Source of the DNA: Pedobacter sp. W3I1
GTDB taxonomy: Bacteria; Bacteroidota; Bacteroidia; Sphingobacteriales; Sphingobacteriaceae
NCBI RefSeq assembly: GCF_030816015.1
Contig: NZ_JAUSXN010000001.1
Location: forward strand, 2,728,001 to 2,792,000
Direction of reading: 5' to 3'
Length of the DNA stretch: 64,000 nucleotides
A program made the position numbers and the translations under genes. The notes under the pieces were generated by a model. That model saw only the letters and a program-made list of their open reading frames with translations. It had not been told where the DNA came from and made no database searches. How positions within the stretch are numbered: position 1 is the first letter of the stretch; the number at the start of each line of letters is the position of its first letter. Shown one piece after another: positions 49,497 through 59,200 of the stretch.

Positions 49497-50335
49497 TGCA
49501 ATACATAAAAGCAATATTTACATTCAAAAGTATCGAAGACTATCAACAGGATCTGCTTATCAGCGATCTTGCCGATTTAGGTTTCGATACTTTCGAAGAT
49601 AGTGAGGGCGGTTTTACGGCTTTCGTAATCAAGGATAATTTTAATGAGCAGGAATTAAAAGAGCTCCTGGCGAATTATAGTGAAGAATTTGCAACAACGT
49701 ATACTTTAGAAGATGTTGCCGACGAAAACTGGAATGCCGAATGGGAAAAGAATTTTAGTCCGCTAATTATTGATGATGTGTGTTATGTGAGGGCAACCTT
49801 TCATGAACCACAGCCATCATATCCTTATGAGATTGTAATCGATCCTAAAATGGCTTTTGGTACTGGTCACCACCAAACTACTACAATGATGATGCAGTAT
49901 ATTTTAGCTGCCGATTTAAAGGACAAAAACATCCTCGATATGGGCTGCGGCACAGGTATCCTGGCTATTCTGGCTGCAAAACTAGGCGCTAAAAGTTTAA
50001 TGGCTATCGATTATGATGATATCTGTTACGAAAGTACCATAGAAAATGCTGCCCTTAACCAGGTAGATAATTTAAAGGCACTTTGCGGGAGTAAAGAGGT
50101 GATTCCTAACGAAGAATATGATGTTATTTTTGCCAATATTAATAGAAATATCCTTTTAGATCAGATTCACCGTTATGCTGAAGTATTGAAAGCTGGGGGT
50201 AAAATTTTCTTCAGTGGATTTTATTTAGATCCTGATTTAGGAATGATTACCGCTGAATGTGCTAAATATGGCATCAAATACGTTGATCATAAACAAAATG
50301 GCGATTGGGTTGCGACCCAGTTTGAGAAAAAATAA
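49496..50335 (+). CDS. prmA: Ribosomal protein L11 methyltransferase
   Basis: 279 residues. The N-terminal L11-recognition domain (about 1-95) is followed by the family motif DPKMAFGTGHHQTTTMMMQY and the SAM site NILDMGCGTGILAILAAKLG. The NINRNILLDQ block supplies the substrate-site asparagine. It methylates ribosomal protein L11. TAATG overlap with tpiA indicates coupling. Confidence 0.96.
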   Translation: MQYIKAIFTFKSIEDYQQDLLISDLADLGFDTFEDSEGGFTAFVIKDNFNEQELKELLANYSEEFATTYTLEDVADENWNAEWEKNFSPLIIDDVCYVRATFHEPQPSYPYEIVIDPKMAFGTGHHQTTTMMMQYILAADLKDKNILDMGCGTGILAILAAKLGAKSLMAIDYDDICYESTIENAALNQVDNLKALCGSKEVIPNEEYDVIFANINRNILLDQIHRYAEVLKAGGKIFFSGFYLDPDLGMITAECAKYGIKYVDHKQNGDWVATQFEKK

Positions 50336-50338
50336 GGA

Positions 50339-50480
50339 TTGAATTTTGAATGTGTGAATGATAGAATAATTGAAATGAGTGAGTTTATTGGCTTATAATC
50401 ATTTATACCAAGTCTCATTTCCTAATTCATTAATTCCCCATTCAATCATTCTCTAATTCAATCACTCAATAATTAATTTA
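50339..50480. repeat. Self-complementary word array between prmA and mpl
   Basis: GATTGAATTTTGAATG on one side, then CCATTCAATCATTCTCTAAT and TCAATCACTCAATAATT. The same words form the array at 26485-26675, so the word can be shared between loci. Confidence 0.6.
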
Positions 50481-50481
50481 C

Positions 50482-51834
50482 ATGCGCATACATTTTATTG
50501 CGATTGGTGGAAGTGCAATGCACAACCTGGCTATCGCCTTACATAAAAAAGGTTATCAGATTTCAGGCTCTGATGATGTGATTTTTGAACCTGCAAAATC
50601 CCGTTTAGATAAATATGGCCTGTTGCCTGCTGAAATGGGCTGGGATGAAAATCGCATTTCAAACGATTTAGATGCTGTAATTTTAGGCATGCATGCCCGG
50701 ATCGATAATCCTGAATTGTTGAAAGCTCAAGAATTAGGTGTTAAAATCTATTCTTATCCTGAATACATTTACGAGCAAAGTAAAAATAAATTACGCGTAG
50801 TGATTGGTGGTAGTCATGGTAAAACAACGATTACCAGCATGATTTTGCATGTGCTGAATTACTATAAACGCGATTTCGATTATCTGGTTGGTGCACAGCT
50901 GGCTGGTTTCGAAACCATGGTGAAAGTTACGGAAGAAGCACCGGTAATAATTATAGAAGGAGATGAGTATTTGTCTTCTCCAATTGATAGGAGACCTAAA
51001 TTTCATCTTTACAAGGCAAATGTTGCAGTAATTAGTGGCATTGCCTGGGATCACATCAATGTTTTTCCAACCTATGCCGATTATACTTTGCAGTTCGATA
51101 AGTTTATTGATACCATTGAATCTAACGGTATTTTAATTTATTGCAAGGCAGATGCTGATTTAAATGAAATCGTAACGCAGTCAAAAGCGAATGTTTCAAA
51201 GATTGCTTATGCTATTCCAGCACATGAAATTAGAAATGGAATTACTTATTTGCTTCCAGAAGAAACGGCTTTAAAAATATTCGGCGATCATAATCTGATG
51301 AATTTGAATGCAGCCAAATTGGTGTGCAAACAGTTAGATATTAGTGAAAAAGAATTTGATATAGCCATCTCTTCATTTACAGGAGCAGCTAAACGTTTAG
51401 AAGTAATATCAGCTGATGAATCTACAAACGTTTATAAAGATTTTGCGCATTCCCCGTCAAAACTGAAAGCCACTATCGATGCGGTTAAAGGACAGTTTGC
51501 CAACCGAAAACTGGTTGCTTGTATCGAATTGCATACTTTTAGCAGTTTGAACAAAGATTTCCTGAAAGAATATACAGGCGCTATGGATAAAGCCGATGAG
51601 GCAATTGTATTTATCGACATTAAATCTTTCGAACAAAAACGGATGGAACCTTTTTCAGAAGACGATGTTCAGCAGGCTTTTGCCAATCCAAAACTGAAGT
51701 TTTTTAATGATGCGGCAAAGCTGAAAGCTTATTTGTTGAGCTTAAATTACAAAGATGCCAATTTGTTGATGATGAGCTCTGGTAATTACGCAGGTTTCGA
51801 TTTGCCTGAACTGGCGGCTTCTTTAGAGAAGTGA
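50482..51834 (+). CDS. mpl: Murein peptide ligase (UDP-N-acetylmuramate:tripeptide ligase)
   Basis: 450 residues of the Mur ligase fold. The N-terminal MRIHFIAIGGSAMHNLAIAL binds the UDP-sugar, the ATP P-loop is GGSHGKTTITSM, and the AISGIAWDHINVFPTYADY and HNLMNLNAAKLV blocks are typical of Mpl rather than MurC. It reattaches recycled tripeptide to UDP-MurNAc, saving cell-wall building blocks. It is preceded by a word array, so it is probably transcribed separately from tpiA-prmA. Confidence 0.94.
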   Translation: MRIHFIAIGGSAMHNLAIALHKKGYQISGSDDVIFEPAKSRLDKYGLLPAEMGWDENRISNDLDAVILGMHARIDNPELLKAQELGVKIYSYPEYIYEQSKNKLRVVIGGSHGKTTITSMILHVLNYYKRDFDYLVGAQLAGFETMVKVTEEAPVIIIEGDEYLSSPIDRRPKFHLYKANVAVISGIAWDHINVFPTYADYTLQFDKFIDTIESNGILIYCKADADLNEIVTQSKANVSKIAYAIPAHEIRNGITYLLPEETALKIFGDHNLMNLNAAKLVCKQLDISEKEFDIAISSFTGAAKRLEVISADESTNVYKDFAHSPSKLKATIDAVKGQFANRKLVACIELHTFSSLNKDFLKEYTGAMDKADEAIVFIDIKSFEQKRMEPFSEDDVQQAFANPKLKFFNDAAKLKAYLLSLNYKDANLLMMSSGNYAGFDLPELAASLEK

Positions 51835-51835
51835 G

Positions 51836-51976
51836 ACAGTAAAAGAGATTTGAGATGCTAGAAGTGAGATTTGAGAGGGATTCGCTCTCTGAAATCTTAC
51901 CTTTCAGATCTCATATCTCAAATCGCATGTTTCAAATCTCTTAATGTCTCATATCTAGTATCTCATATCTAAAAAA
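51836..51976. repeat. Self-complementary word array between mpl and the XRE gene
   Basis: GAGATTTGAGATGCTAGAAG and GTGAGATTTGAGAG face CTCATATCTCAAATC and TTTCAAATCTCTTAATG. One 11-bp exact pair is AAGAGATTTGA (51843) with TCAAATCTCTT (51932). Confidence 0.6.
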
Positions 51977-51978
51977 CT

Positions 51979-52299
51979 ATGAAAAGCATCGGAGATCACA
52001 TTAAGCAAAGCAGGCTGGCCTTAGGTTTAAGTCAAGCTGATGCGGCTAAAAAACTTAATATTTCTACTCCGGCTTTTTGTAAAATCGAGACAGGTCAAAC
52101 CGATCTCAACATCTCCCGTTTACTGCAGATTTCCAAAACGTTTAAGGTTTCGGTAACAGAGCTGATCACTGGGCAATCAGCAACATCAGACTCGTCAGAA
52201 GACCTCATTGCGCTTAAAAAAGAACTGATCGAAAAGGAAGAAGAAATTAATAAACTCCGTAAAAAGGTTATCGATCTGTATGATAAGCTTGGAATATAA
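51979..52299 (+). CDS. XRE-family helix-turn-helix regulator with coiled-coil tail
   Basis: 106 residues. A Cro/C1-type HTH (1-62) reads IGDHIKQSRLALGLSQADAA then KKLNISTPAFCKIETGQTDL. The C-terminal 35 residues (EDLIALKKELIEKEEEINKL and on) form a clear coiled coil, probably the dimer interface. This plan is frequent in Bacteroidota. No toxin or effector gene is adjacent, so it is not obviously an antitoxin. Confidence 0.85.
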   Translation: MKSIGDHIKQSRLALGLSQADAAKKLNISTPAFCKIETGQTDLNISRLLQISKTFKVSVTELITGQSATSDSSEDLIALKKELIEKEEEINKLRKKVIDLYDKLGI

Positions 52300-52418
52300 A
52301 ATGCGGTTTATCTATTGTTTAGCCGACTAATTGTCATTATAAAAATATATTAAAGAATAAAGTTCATTTTTATTTAAAATAAATTGAATTTTATTCTAAA
52401 TATTTATATTTTTATAGA

Positions 52419-52898
52419 ATGGTAATCGAAAATAATATTAGCCTTGATCATATCGATCTGGCTATACTCAGACTTATGCAGGATAATGCCCGGATCTCGA
52501 ATGTAGATTTAGCAAAGGCATTAGATCTGGTTCCCTCGGCTGTGTTGGAGCGGGTAAAAAAACTGGAAAAGAAAAATATAATTACCGGGTATAACGCCAA
52601 AATAAACCCCATTGCACTCGATTTAAAATTATTGGCTTTTATCTCGATGAAATCGTCTCAAAGTTTTAGCTGCAACGATACTGCAAATGAACTGGCAAAG
52701 ATCCCTGATGTGCAGGAAGTGCACGTAATTGCAGGAGATGATTGTTTCCTGATTAAAGTGCGTACAGCAGATTCTGCCTCGCTAATGGCTTTACTGCGGG
52801 ATGAATTTAGTAAGATTCCTAATATTCTATCGGTAAAAACCACGATTGTATTGGAGACAGTTAAAGAGCAACAAAAATTAGTAATCCCTGAAAAATAA
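52419..52898 (+). CDS. Lrp/AsnC-family transcription regulator
   Basis: 159 residues. HTH region LDHIDLAILRLMQDNARISN then DLAKALDLVPSAVLERVKKL. The RAM domain includes DVQEVHVIAGDDCFLIKVRT. It precedes the EamA transporter gene by 4 bp, so the two form an operon; the regulator probably controls the exporter in response to its substrate, perhaps an amino acid (inference from Lrp/exporter pairs). Confidence 0.93.
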   Translation: MVIENNISLDHIDLAILRLMQDNARISNVDLAKALDLVPSAVLERVKKLEKKNIITGYNAKINPIALDLKLLAFISMKSSQSFSCNDTANELAKIPDVQEVHVIAGDDCFLIKVRTADSASLMALLRDEFSKIPNILSVKTTIVLETVKEQQKLVIPEK

Positions 52899-52902
52899 GC
52901 AT

Positions 52903-53832
52903 ATGGCAAATTCAAATAAAACAGCATCTCCGGTAATGGTTTACCTGGCTTTCGCTATTGTATATATCGTTTGGGGTTCAACCTACTTTTTCATTCAAAA
53001 GGCCCTGGTCGGGTTTCCACCATTTATTTTAGGCGCATTCCGTTTTTCTGTTGCAGGTATTTTGATGTTAACTTGGTGTAAGGTTAAAGGAGAGGAGATT
53101 TTTAACCTAAAAACAATGAAAATTGCAGCAATAAGCGGCATTTTAATGTTAGGCTTAGGTAACGGAATCGTAATCTGGGTAGAGCAGTTTATCCCCAGCG
53201 GTTTAGTGGCTATAATGGTGGCCTCGGCAGCAATATGGTTCGTTATTTTAGATAAATCGCATTGGAAAGAAAATCTGAGTAACAAATATGTTGTGTCGGG
53301 TTTAGTGATTGGCTTTTTAGGTGTTGTGCTCTTATTTGGCGACCAGATCATGCAGGCGCTGGATAAACCGCAAAGCAATTTGCAAATTATAGGTATGGTA
53401 TTACTCGTTTTTGGTCCAATAGCATGGGCTGGAGGATCACTTTATTCGAAATATCATCCCACTACAGGTAGCTCGGTTTCTGTAAACACAGGGTGGCAGA
53501 TGTTGATGGCTAGTATAGCTTTTTTACCCGGAGGATTTTTCAAATCTGAGTTTAAATTGCTCGATTGGGGGAATATACCGCTTGATGCCTGGTTATCGAT
53601 TATTTACCTTATTCTGTTTGGCTCAATTGCAGCATTTAGTGCTTATGTGTGGCTGCTTAAAGTACGTCCGGCTACGCAAGTGAGTACCTATGCTTATGTA
53701 AATCCGGTAGTCGCTGTTTTGCTAAGTTTAACTTTTACCAATGAAGTAATCGGACTTACGCAAGTAATCGGACTGGTGATTATTTTGGGAAGTGTGCTTT
53801 TAATTAACTTACCAAAATATAAAAATGCGTAG
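52903..53832 (+). CDS. EamA/DMT-family transporter
   Basis: 309 residues, about ten membrane segments in two EamA repeats. The first opens with YLAFAIVYIVWGSTYFFIQK and the second near residue 158 with MVLLVFGPIAWAGGSLYSK. The late VRPATQVSTYAYVNPVVAVL is typical of the C-terminal repeat. DMT-family members export amino acids or other metabolites. The neighbour Lrp regulator points to an amino-acid exporter, without proof. Confidence 0.92.
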   Translation: MANSNKTASPVMVYLAFAIVYIVWGSTYFFIQKALVGFPPFILGAFRFSVAGILMLTWCKVKGEEIFNLKTMKIAAISGILMLGLGNGIVIWVEQFIPSGLVAIMVASAAIWFVILDKSHWKENLSNKYVVSGLVIGFLGVVLLFGDQIMQALDKPQSNLQIIGMVLLVFGPIAWAGGSLYSKYHPTTGSSVSVNTGWQMLMASIAFLPGGFFKSEFKLLDWGNIPLDAWLSIIYLILFGSIAAFSAYVWLLKVRPATQVSTYAYVNPVVAVLLSLTFTNEVIGLTQVIGLVIILGSVLLINLPKYKNA

Positions 53833-53848
53833 ATTATTATAGTGGAAT

Positions 53849-53955
53849 CGTCATTTCGACTGTAGTGCAACGGAATGGAGAAATCTTTAAGCACTATTAA
53901 AGATTTCTCCATTTCGCCACTGATGAAAAATTAGTAAGCTACAGTCGAAATGACG
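53849..53955. repeat. Dispersed palindromic repeat, family A (both arms)
   Basis: CGTCATTTCGACTGTAGTGC...GGAGAAATCTTTAA with the right arm TTAAAGATTTCTCCATTTCG...CTACAGTCGAAATGACG. The ends are complementary over 18 bases and the middle over about 14, giving the best preserved copy of the family. Between convergent genes. Confidence 0.75.
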
Positions 53956-53963
53956 TTAAATAA

Positions 53964-55082
53964 CTAAAATATCTTCCGCATAGTAAGGTGCTTTTTGCCA
54001 AACGTTGCACCTGTGGCCTTATGGATAGCGATCATTTGTTCATTAAAATCGCCTACCCAACTTAATTCGAGTTCTTTGTACTGGTTTTTAGGCAATACAT
54101 ATTCGCCTAAACGGATAAAAAGAACCGATTCTAAGCCGTGTTTTTGGAATTTAGGTTTAGTACCCATCACAATTGCCCTCATGCGGGTAACGCCTACCCA
54201 ACGGCGGTAAGCAAACTTTAATTTTTCAATTAAACCAAGTTTCCCATCAAAGCCTTTAATCATTTGGTTAGCATCAGGGATTAACACCACAAAGGATGCT
54301 GGTTCGCCATTAAAGTATGCAAACTGGATCAGGTGTTCATCCATAATAGGTTCCATACTTTTAAAACTCTCTTCCAGGGTTTCTTTTTTTATAGGAACAA
54401 AGTTTTCAAAATCCTGCCAGCCATCATTGTATATTTCCATTAAATCAGTAATATATTTGCTGGAATTGGCTTTGCTGAAATATTCAAAAGTATAACCCGG
54501 TTTATTTCTTACCCAGTTGGCAATTTTTGTAAAGCGTTCAGGAAAAGGAATAGTAAGGTTAATGTGATTGGTTAATTGCTCATATTCGGTAACAAAACCA
54601 TATTTTTCGAAAAATTTCTGATAGTATGGAAAGTTGTAGTTCATGCCAAAAGAAGGAGGGGTGAAGCCTTCAACCAATAGACCCCAGAAGCTATCGTTTT
54701 CGCCAAAATTAATTGGACCGTCCATCGCTTTCATTCCGTTTTCGGTTAACCAGTTTTTAGCCGTATCGAATAAAAGAAAGGCAGCTTTTTCATCATCAAT
54801 ACATTCAAAAAAACCCATACCACCTGTTGGTTGATCATAGTGGTACGCTTTTTTCTCATTGATAAAAGCTGCTACACGGCCAATCAGTTTTCCTGCATCG
54901 TCTTTTAAAACCCAGCGTGTACATTTTCCATGCGCAAAAAAGGTGTTTTTTTCGGGATTAAAAACATTTTCAACTTCACTATCCAACGGACAGATCCAGT
55001 TTTTGTCGTTTTTATATAGAATTTTGGGTGTGTCTAGAAAGTCTTTTTTTAATGATGAATTGCTTACTGATATAACTTGCAT
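53964..55082 (-). CDS. GNAT-like N-acetyltransferase family protein
   Basis: 372 residues. Two halves resemble a duplicated or extended GNAT fold. The first has GKLIGRVAAFINEKKAYHYD and GGMGFFECIDDEKAAFLLFD, and then MDGPINFGENDSFWGLLVEG. The second half has HLIQFAYFNGEPASFVVLIP. Typical of a Bacteroidota family annotated as GNAT superfamily or hypothetical. No acceptor can be predicted. Monocistronic. Confidence 0.7.
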   Translation of the reverse strand: MQVISVSNSSLKKDFLDTPKILYKNDKNWICPLDSEVENVFNPEKNTFFAHGKCTRWVLKDDAGKLIGRVAAFINEKKAYHYDQPTGGMGFFECIDDEKAAFLLFDTAKNWLTENGMKAMDGPINFGENDSFWGLLVEGFTPPSFGMNYNFPYYQKFFEKYGFVTEYEQLTNHINLTIPFPERFTKIANWVRNKPGYTFEYFSKANSSKYITDLMEIYNDGWQDFENFVPIKKETLEESFKSMEPIMDEHLIQFAYFNGEPASFVVLIPDANQMIKGFDGKLGLIEKLKFAYRRWVGVTRMRAIVMGTKPKFQKHGLESVLFIRLGEYVLPKNQYKELELSWVGDFNEQMIAIHKATGATFGKKHLTMRKIF

Positions 55083-55099
55083 GGGCAGATTTTAAAATT

Positions 55100-55133
55100 A
55101 AAAAGCATCCTACCAAGCGGGCGGATGCTTTTT
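55100..55133 (-). terminator. Rho-independent terminator after the Asp-rich gene
   Basis: AAAAAGCATCC pairs with GGATGCTTTTT around a 12-nt loop. On the minus strand it follows the small Asp-rich gene by 22 bp, which is evidence that the gene is expressed. Confidence 0.75.
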
Positions 55134-55155
55134 CAAATATATATTTTTTCAAATA

Positions 55156-55347
55156 TTAATAGTCTTCGTCGTCATCGTCGAAATTATCGAAGTTGTCAAG
55201 ATCATCTAATGGGATATCAAAATCATCATCGTCATCATCTAGCGGCTTCTTTTTTGTTGTTAGAATATCGTCATCTTCAAGATCATCATCTTCGTCTACC
55301 TGTTTCTTGGTAGTCGGCTTAGTTGGGAGTTTCTTTGGCGCTTTCAT
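55156..55347 (-). CDS. Asp-rich low-complexity small protein
   Basis: 63 residues. A lysine/threonine/proline-rich start (MKAPKKLPTKPTTKKQ) is followed by runs of aspartate (DEDDDLEDDD, PLDDDDDDFD, NFDNFDDDDEDY). It is fully disordered by composition and strongly charged, with basic head and acidic tail. No family is recognised; small acidic proteins of this kind recur in Bacteroidota. Own terminator downstream. Confidence 0.6.
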   Translation of the reverse strand: MKAPKKLPTKPTTKKQVDEDDDLEDDDILTTKKKPLDDDDDDFDIPLDDLDNFDNFDDDDEDY

Positions 55348-55434
55348 AACACAAAAATAAAAATTGCTTTTATAGTTTAAAAATACAAAAAAACTTTTTT
55401 TAATAACAATCTGGAAGCAAAGAAATTAATTTAT

Positions 55435-56001
55435 TTATTCCACATTTTCTCCTACAGTATTTTCCTCCTTTACAATATCTTTTAATTGAGGAAGTTGGTT
55501 TAGGTTATTTAAGCCAAAATAATCCATAAATAATGTGCTGGTGCTATACAGAATAGGCCGGCCGGGAGTTTCTGCTTTTCCGTCGATACTGATTAGCTCT
55601 TTTTCCAACAGGCGTTGCACTGAATAATCCGAATTTACACCTCTTATCTGTTCAATTTCTAATTTAGTAATGGGCTGGCGGTAGGCAATAATTGCCAGCG
55701 TTTCCATAGCGGCCTGACTTAGCTTTTTCTTCGAGCGATGTAACTGAAGTTGGTTAACCGTTTCATGGTAATCTTTTTTAGTGAGAAACTGATAACCATT
55801 GTTTAAGAATACCAATTCGATGGCAAAATCATCATGGCTATATTTTTCCTTTATCTGTTCTATGCTTTCGAATACTTGTGCTTCGGTAAATTCTTCATTG
55901 AAAACAGCATTTAGGGCAAGTATAATTTCTTGTGTACCTATGCTTTGGCTGGAAGAAAATACAAGGGCTTCAATGTGCCTGGTGATGTTGTGATTGGGCA
56001 T
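55435..56001 (-). CDS. scpB: Chromosome segregation and condensation protein ScpB
   Basis: 188 residues from ATG 56001. The frame extends to 56070, but that part runs through a terminator hairpin (56031-56064), so it is not translated. Two winged-helix domains: NITRHIEALVFSSSQSIGTQ first, then ETLAIIAYRQPITKLEIEQI and RGVNSDYSVQRLLEKELI. ScpB binds ScpA and the SMC ATPase in chromosome condensation. scpA and smc are not in the window. Confidence 0.95.
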   Translation of the reverse strand: MPNHNITRHIEALVFSSSQSIGTQEIILALNAVFNEEFTEAQVFESIEQIKEKYSHDDFAIELVFLNNGYQFLTKKDYHETVNQLQLHRSKKKLSQAAMETLAIIAYRQPITKLEIEQIRGVNSDYSVQRLLEKELISIDGKAETPGRPILYSTSTLFMDYFGLNNLNQLPQLKDIVKEENTVGENVE

Positions 56002-56004
56002 ATA

Positions 56005-56012
56005 CAAAAATA
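56005..56012 (-). promoter_or_regulatory. scpB -7 box, leaderless start
   Basis: On the minus strand TATTTTTG (56012-56005) is an exact TAnnTTTG box and lies only 3 bp before the ATG at 56001, so the transcript should begin close to the start codon. Confidence 0.5.
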
Positions 56013-56025
56013 GAATTTTTGGGCA

Positions 56026-56064
56026 TAAAAAAAGCGGTCTCGCTTTTAAAAACAAGACCGCTTT
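56026..56064 (-). terminator. Rho-independent terminator of the histidine kinase gene
   Basis: AAAGCGGTCT (56031-56040) pairs exactly with AGACCGCTTT (56055-56064); on the minus strand a T-run follows. It is about 190 bp after the kinase stop and 25 bp before the scpB ATG. Confidence 0.7.
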
Positions 56065-56252
56065 CAACACACAAATGAAACCTGAATTAAGATATAGTTT
56101 TAGGTTAGGTTATTAAATATCTATATCAATTCTATAAGAACGTCTTTGATAAACACTATCGTTTATTTCTAACACAAGTTTAAGGCTAAACATGGTTCGA
56201 TCAAGATTCTATTTAGTGAGTGGTATTAATAATTGAGTAAACGGTAAATTTT

Positions 56253-59200
56253 CTATTTTAACGGTATAGAAATGGATACTGTTGTACCATTTGTGGTGTT
56301 TTGCCTTACGTTTAAGTGTATAGGTTTTGCTCCAATCTGACTTAAAAGGTGCAATCTTTCTTTGGTAAGCTGCATGCCTTTACTAATGTGTGTTTCCTTT
56401 TTATCCTTTAAAGAGTTGTCAATTCCAATCCCATCATCAATAATTTCGATGTTAAGATAGAATTCATCCTTCAGTTTAATGTTGATCAGAATTTCACCAC
56501 CGGTTTCTTTTGGCATAATACCATGCCATATTGCATTTTCTACGTAAGGTTGCAACAACATAGATGGGATAAAGGTTTCTTCTTTATCAATTTCTTCATC
56601 GATGTTAAAAATATATTTTAATTTATCGCCAAAGCGGTTTTTCTCCAGTTTTAAATAAAGGTTTAAATATTCCAGTTCCTCTTCCAAAGAAATGTAACTT
56701 TTTGTACAGATCTCCAGGTTCTTTCTGATCAATCTGGCAAAGCCCGTTAAAACCTTATTTGCTGAAGCCGTATTTTGTGTATTGATATAATGCTGAATGG
56801 AGTTCATCACATTAAATACAAAGTGTGGATTCATCATCGCCTGCAAAGCCTGTTGCTCTAACATGAGTACTTTGTTCCTTAATAACAATTGTGCTTGCTC
56901 CTTATCTTTCTGCTTGCGGGTAATGTAAACAGCTACCTTGTAAAAGATATAAGCTACAAGCAATATTAAAATAGATAAAAACCACAGGCTTTGCCAAAAA
57001 TGCTTTTTAATGGTAAATGCGATTTTTGCCGATTCGCCCCAATTACCGTTCTGGCTTTTTGCACTTACTTCAAATACATAATCGCCTGATTGTAGCGAAG
57101 AAAAATCTAACCGCCTGGTGCGGGTTTCTACCCAGGCCGAATTTTCATTTAAACGGTAACGATAGGTAATATCGCTGGTGGTAAAATCGACTGCGCTAAA
57201 GGTAAACAGAATGGTATTGTTACCCGTTTCAAAAGTAAAATTGCCCTGATCAACCGGCAAACGCTCGTTATCTTTAATAATAGAGGTAACGTATACCTTA
57301 GGAAGATTCTTAACGATGTTTTTATTGTTGTATTTAAATAAGATCAGGCCTTTGTTTGTTGCAAAATAAGCGGTGCTGTCATCAATGAACAAACTGTTGA
57401 TGTCATCACTTAAAAGATCTTTGCCATAGTCGAAATTAGCCACCGTGGGTTGCTTAGGATAATCTGCAATTTTGTTAACTCCCTTATTGGTCAATACCCA
57501 TATTTCGTTGTTTTTTACAAATATTTTAGTACAGATATTATTGGTTAAGCCATCTTTTTGAGTGATTTGCCTGGTAATCTGATTATTTTTGTAAAAAATT
57601 AAGCCATAGCCATCGGTTGCTAAAATCAATGTGCCATCAGCCAGCTGTTTAATGTCGTTTATTCGTTTGGTTAACAGCTGGTGGTTTTCGTAATGTTTAA
57701 TTAGTTTTCCTTTAGAAAACTGAGATAATCCATTGATGTTTGAGAACCATAAACTACCTTCATGATCATAAAAAACATGGTAGGACCGATCTTTAAAGAA
57801 ATCTTCTTTTTCACGATACTTTGCTGCGTTAAATTCAAATTTGTTTCTCCTGTCTGATAAAAAGACTACACCTGATGAAAGAGCTAAAGCCAAATGGTCG
57901 TTATTTTCGCCCACGCTGAAGTGTTTAATTACAAACATGGAGTTGTTAGATTCTTTTAAATAACTTACCTCGTTGGTACCGCGATAAATGTTTCTGAAAA
58001 CGCCCATTCCATAATCAGAGGCAAAATATATCGACTGATCTTTTGGGTCGAAAGTAATCTGTTTAATCGTTTTGTATTTCTTAAAATCGTCTAACCCTAT
58101 TTCATCTACCTGATAATTGTTGATGGTTAACACGTCGATTACAGCATCATCGGTACCCAGCCAGAGGCGGTTTTTCCCATCTTTGGTAATGCTTTTGATT
58201 ACATTGCTGCTCAGACCAGATTCTGCATCGATAATCGATAATCGGTTATTCGTATTAGGAAGCATGTAAATTCCCTGATTGGTGGCAAACCACATGTTCT
58301 GGTTACTATCCTTAATTACCTGGTTAACCGAAATATCCTGAAGGTATTGGACTGTTTTTCCGCTTTTATCGAGCGCGAAGGCTCCATTGGCATTCGATAA
58401 CCAAACCTCTTTGGTAGCAACATCGTAATAAAAATATCCCGACATGTTCTTGATCAGGTTCTGAGGAATTGGGATGAGATCGTTGATGCTTCCATGTCTA
58501 TATTGTTTTAATCCCCCACTGTCCAGGTAAAATAAAGATCTGTGGCGGCTATTCGCAGCAGTCATGTAAGAAAGGGGCTGCACTTTTGAATTGACCATGG
58601 AAAAAGTTTTCCCGTTAAACTGCTGAACGCTTAAATCGCTGTAAGAAAATATATTACCTTGCTCATCCTCATGGATAAAGGCATTGATAAACTTATCATT
58701 TGGATTTGGAGAAATGTATTTTTTGATGGTTTTTCCATCCCAGCAAACAATCAGGTTGGCGTTTGTGCCGAGCCAAATCCGCCCCGATTTATCTACTAAA
58801 AAGGAAACAATTACCGTATTAAAGTTTAGCTTTTTAAGCAGTTCATCGTTATCCTGGTTATAAAATTTTCCTTCTTTTAAGTAGCTCAGCTGACCGTTTA
58901 GGGCAAAAAACCACAACCGTCCCTCTTTATCTTCTTTCATCTGAAGGATCTGTGTATCTGGAAGTCCGTCTTCGATGGTGAAATTCTGAAAATTTGTCCC
59001 ATCAAAACGGCTCAGTCCATTATCGGTGGCGATCCATATAAAACCTTTTTTATCTTGTAAAATGTAATAACAGTTATTGCTGGCTAAACCATTTTTAGAG
59101 GTATAATGTGGAAGATAGGTGGTTTGCGCAAGCAGGGTTTTTGGAGCGCTAAATATAATGAGCCCGAATAAAAAAGCAATAAAAGAGCGGCCGAAGTTTA

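Noticed and set aside
51979..52299. XRE protein as antitoxin of a toxin-antitoxin pair
   Set aside because: No small partner gene lies on either side; the coiled-coil HTH form is common as a lone regulator.
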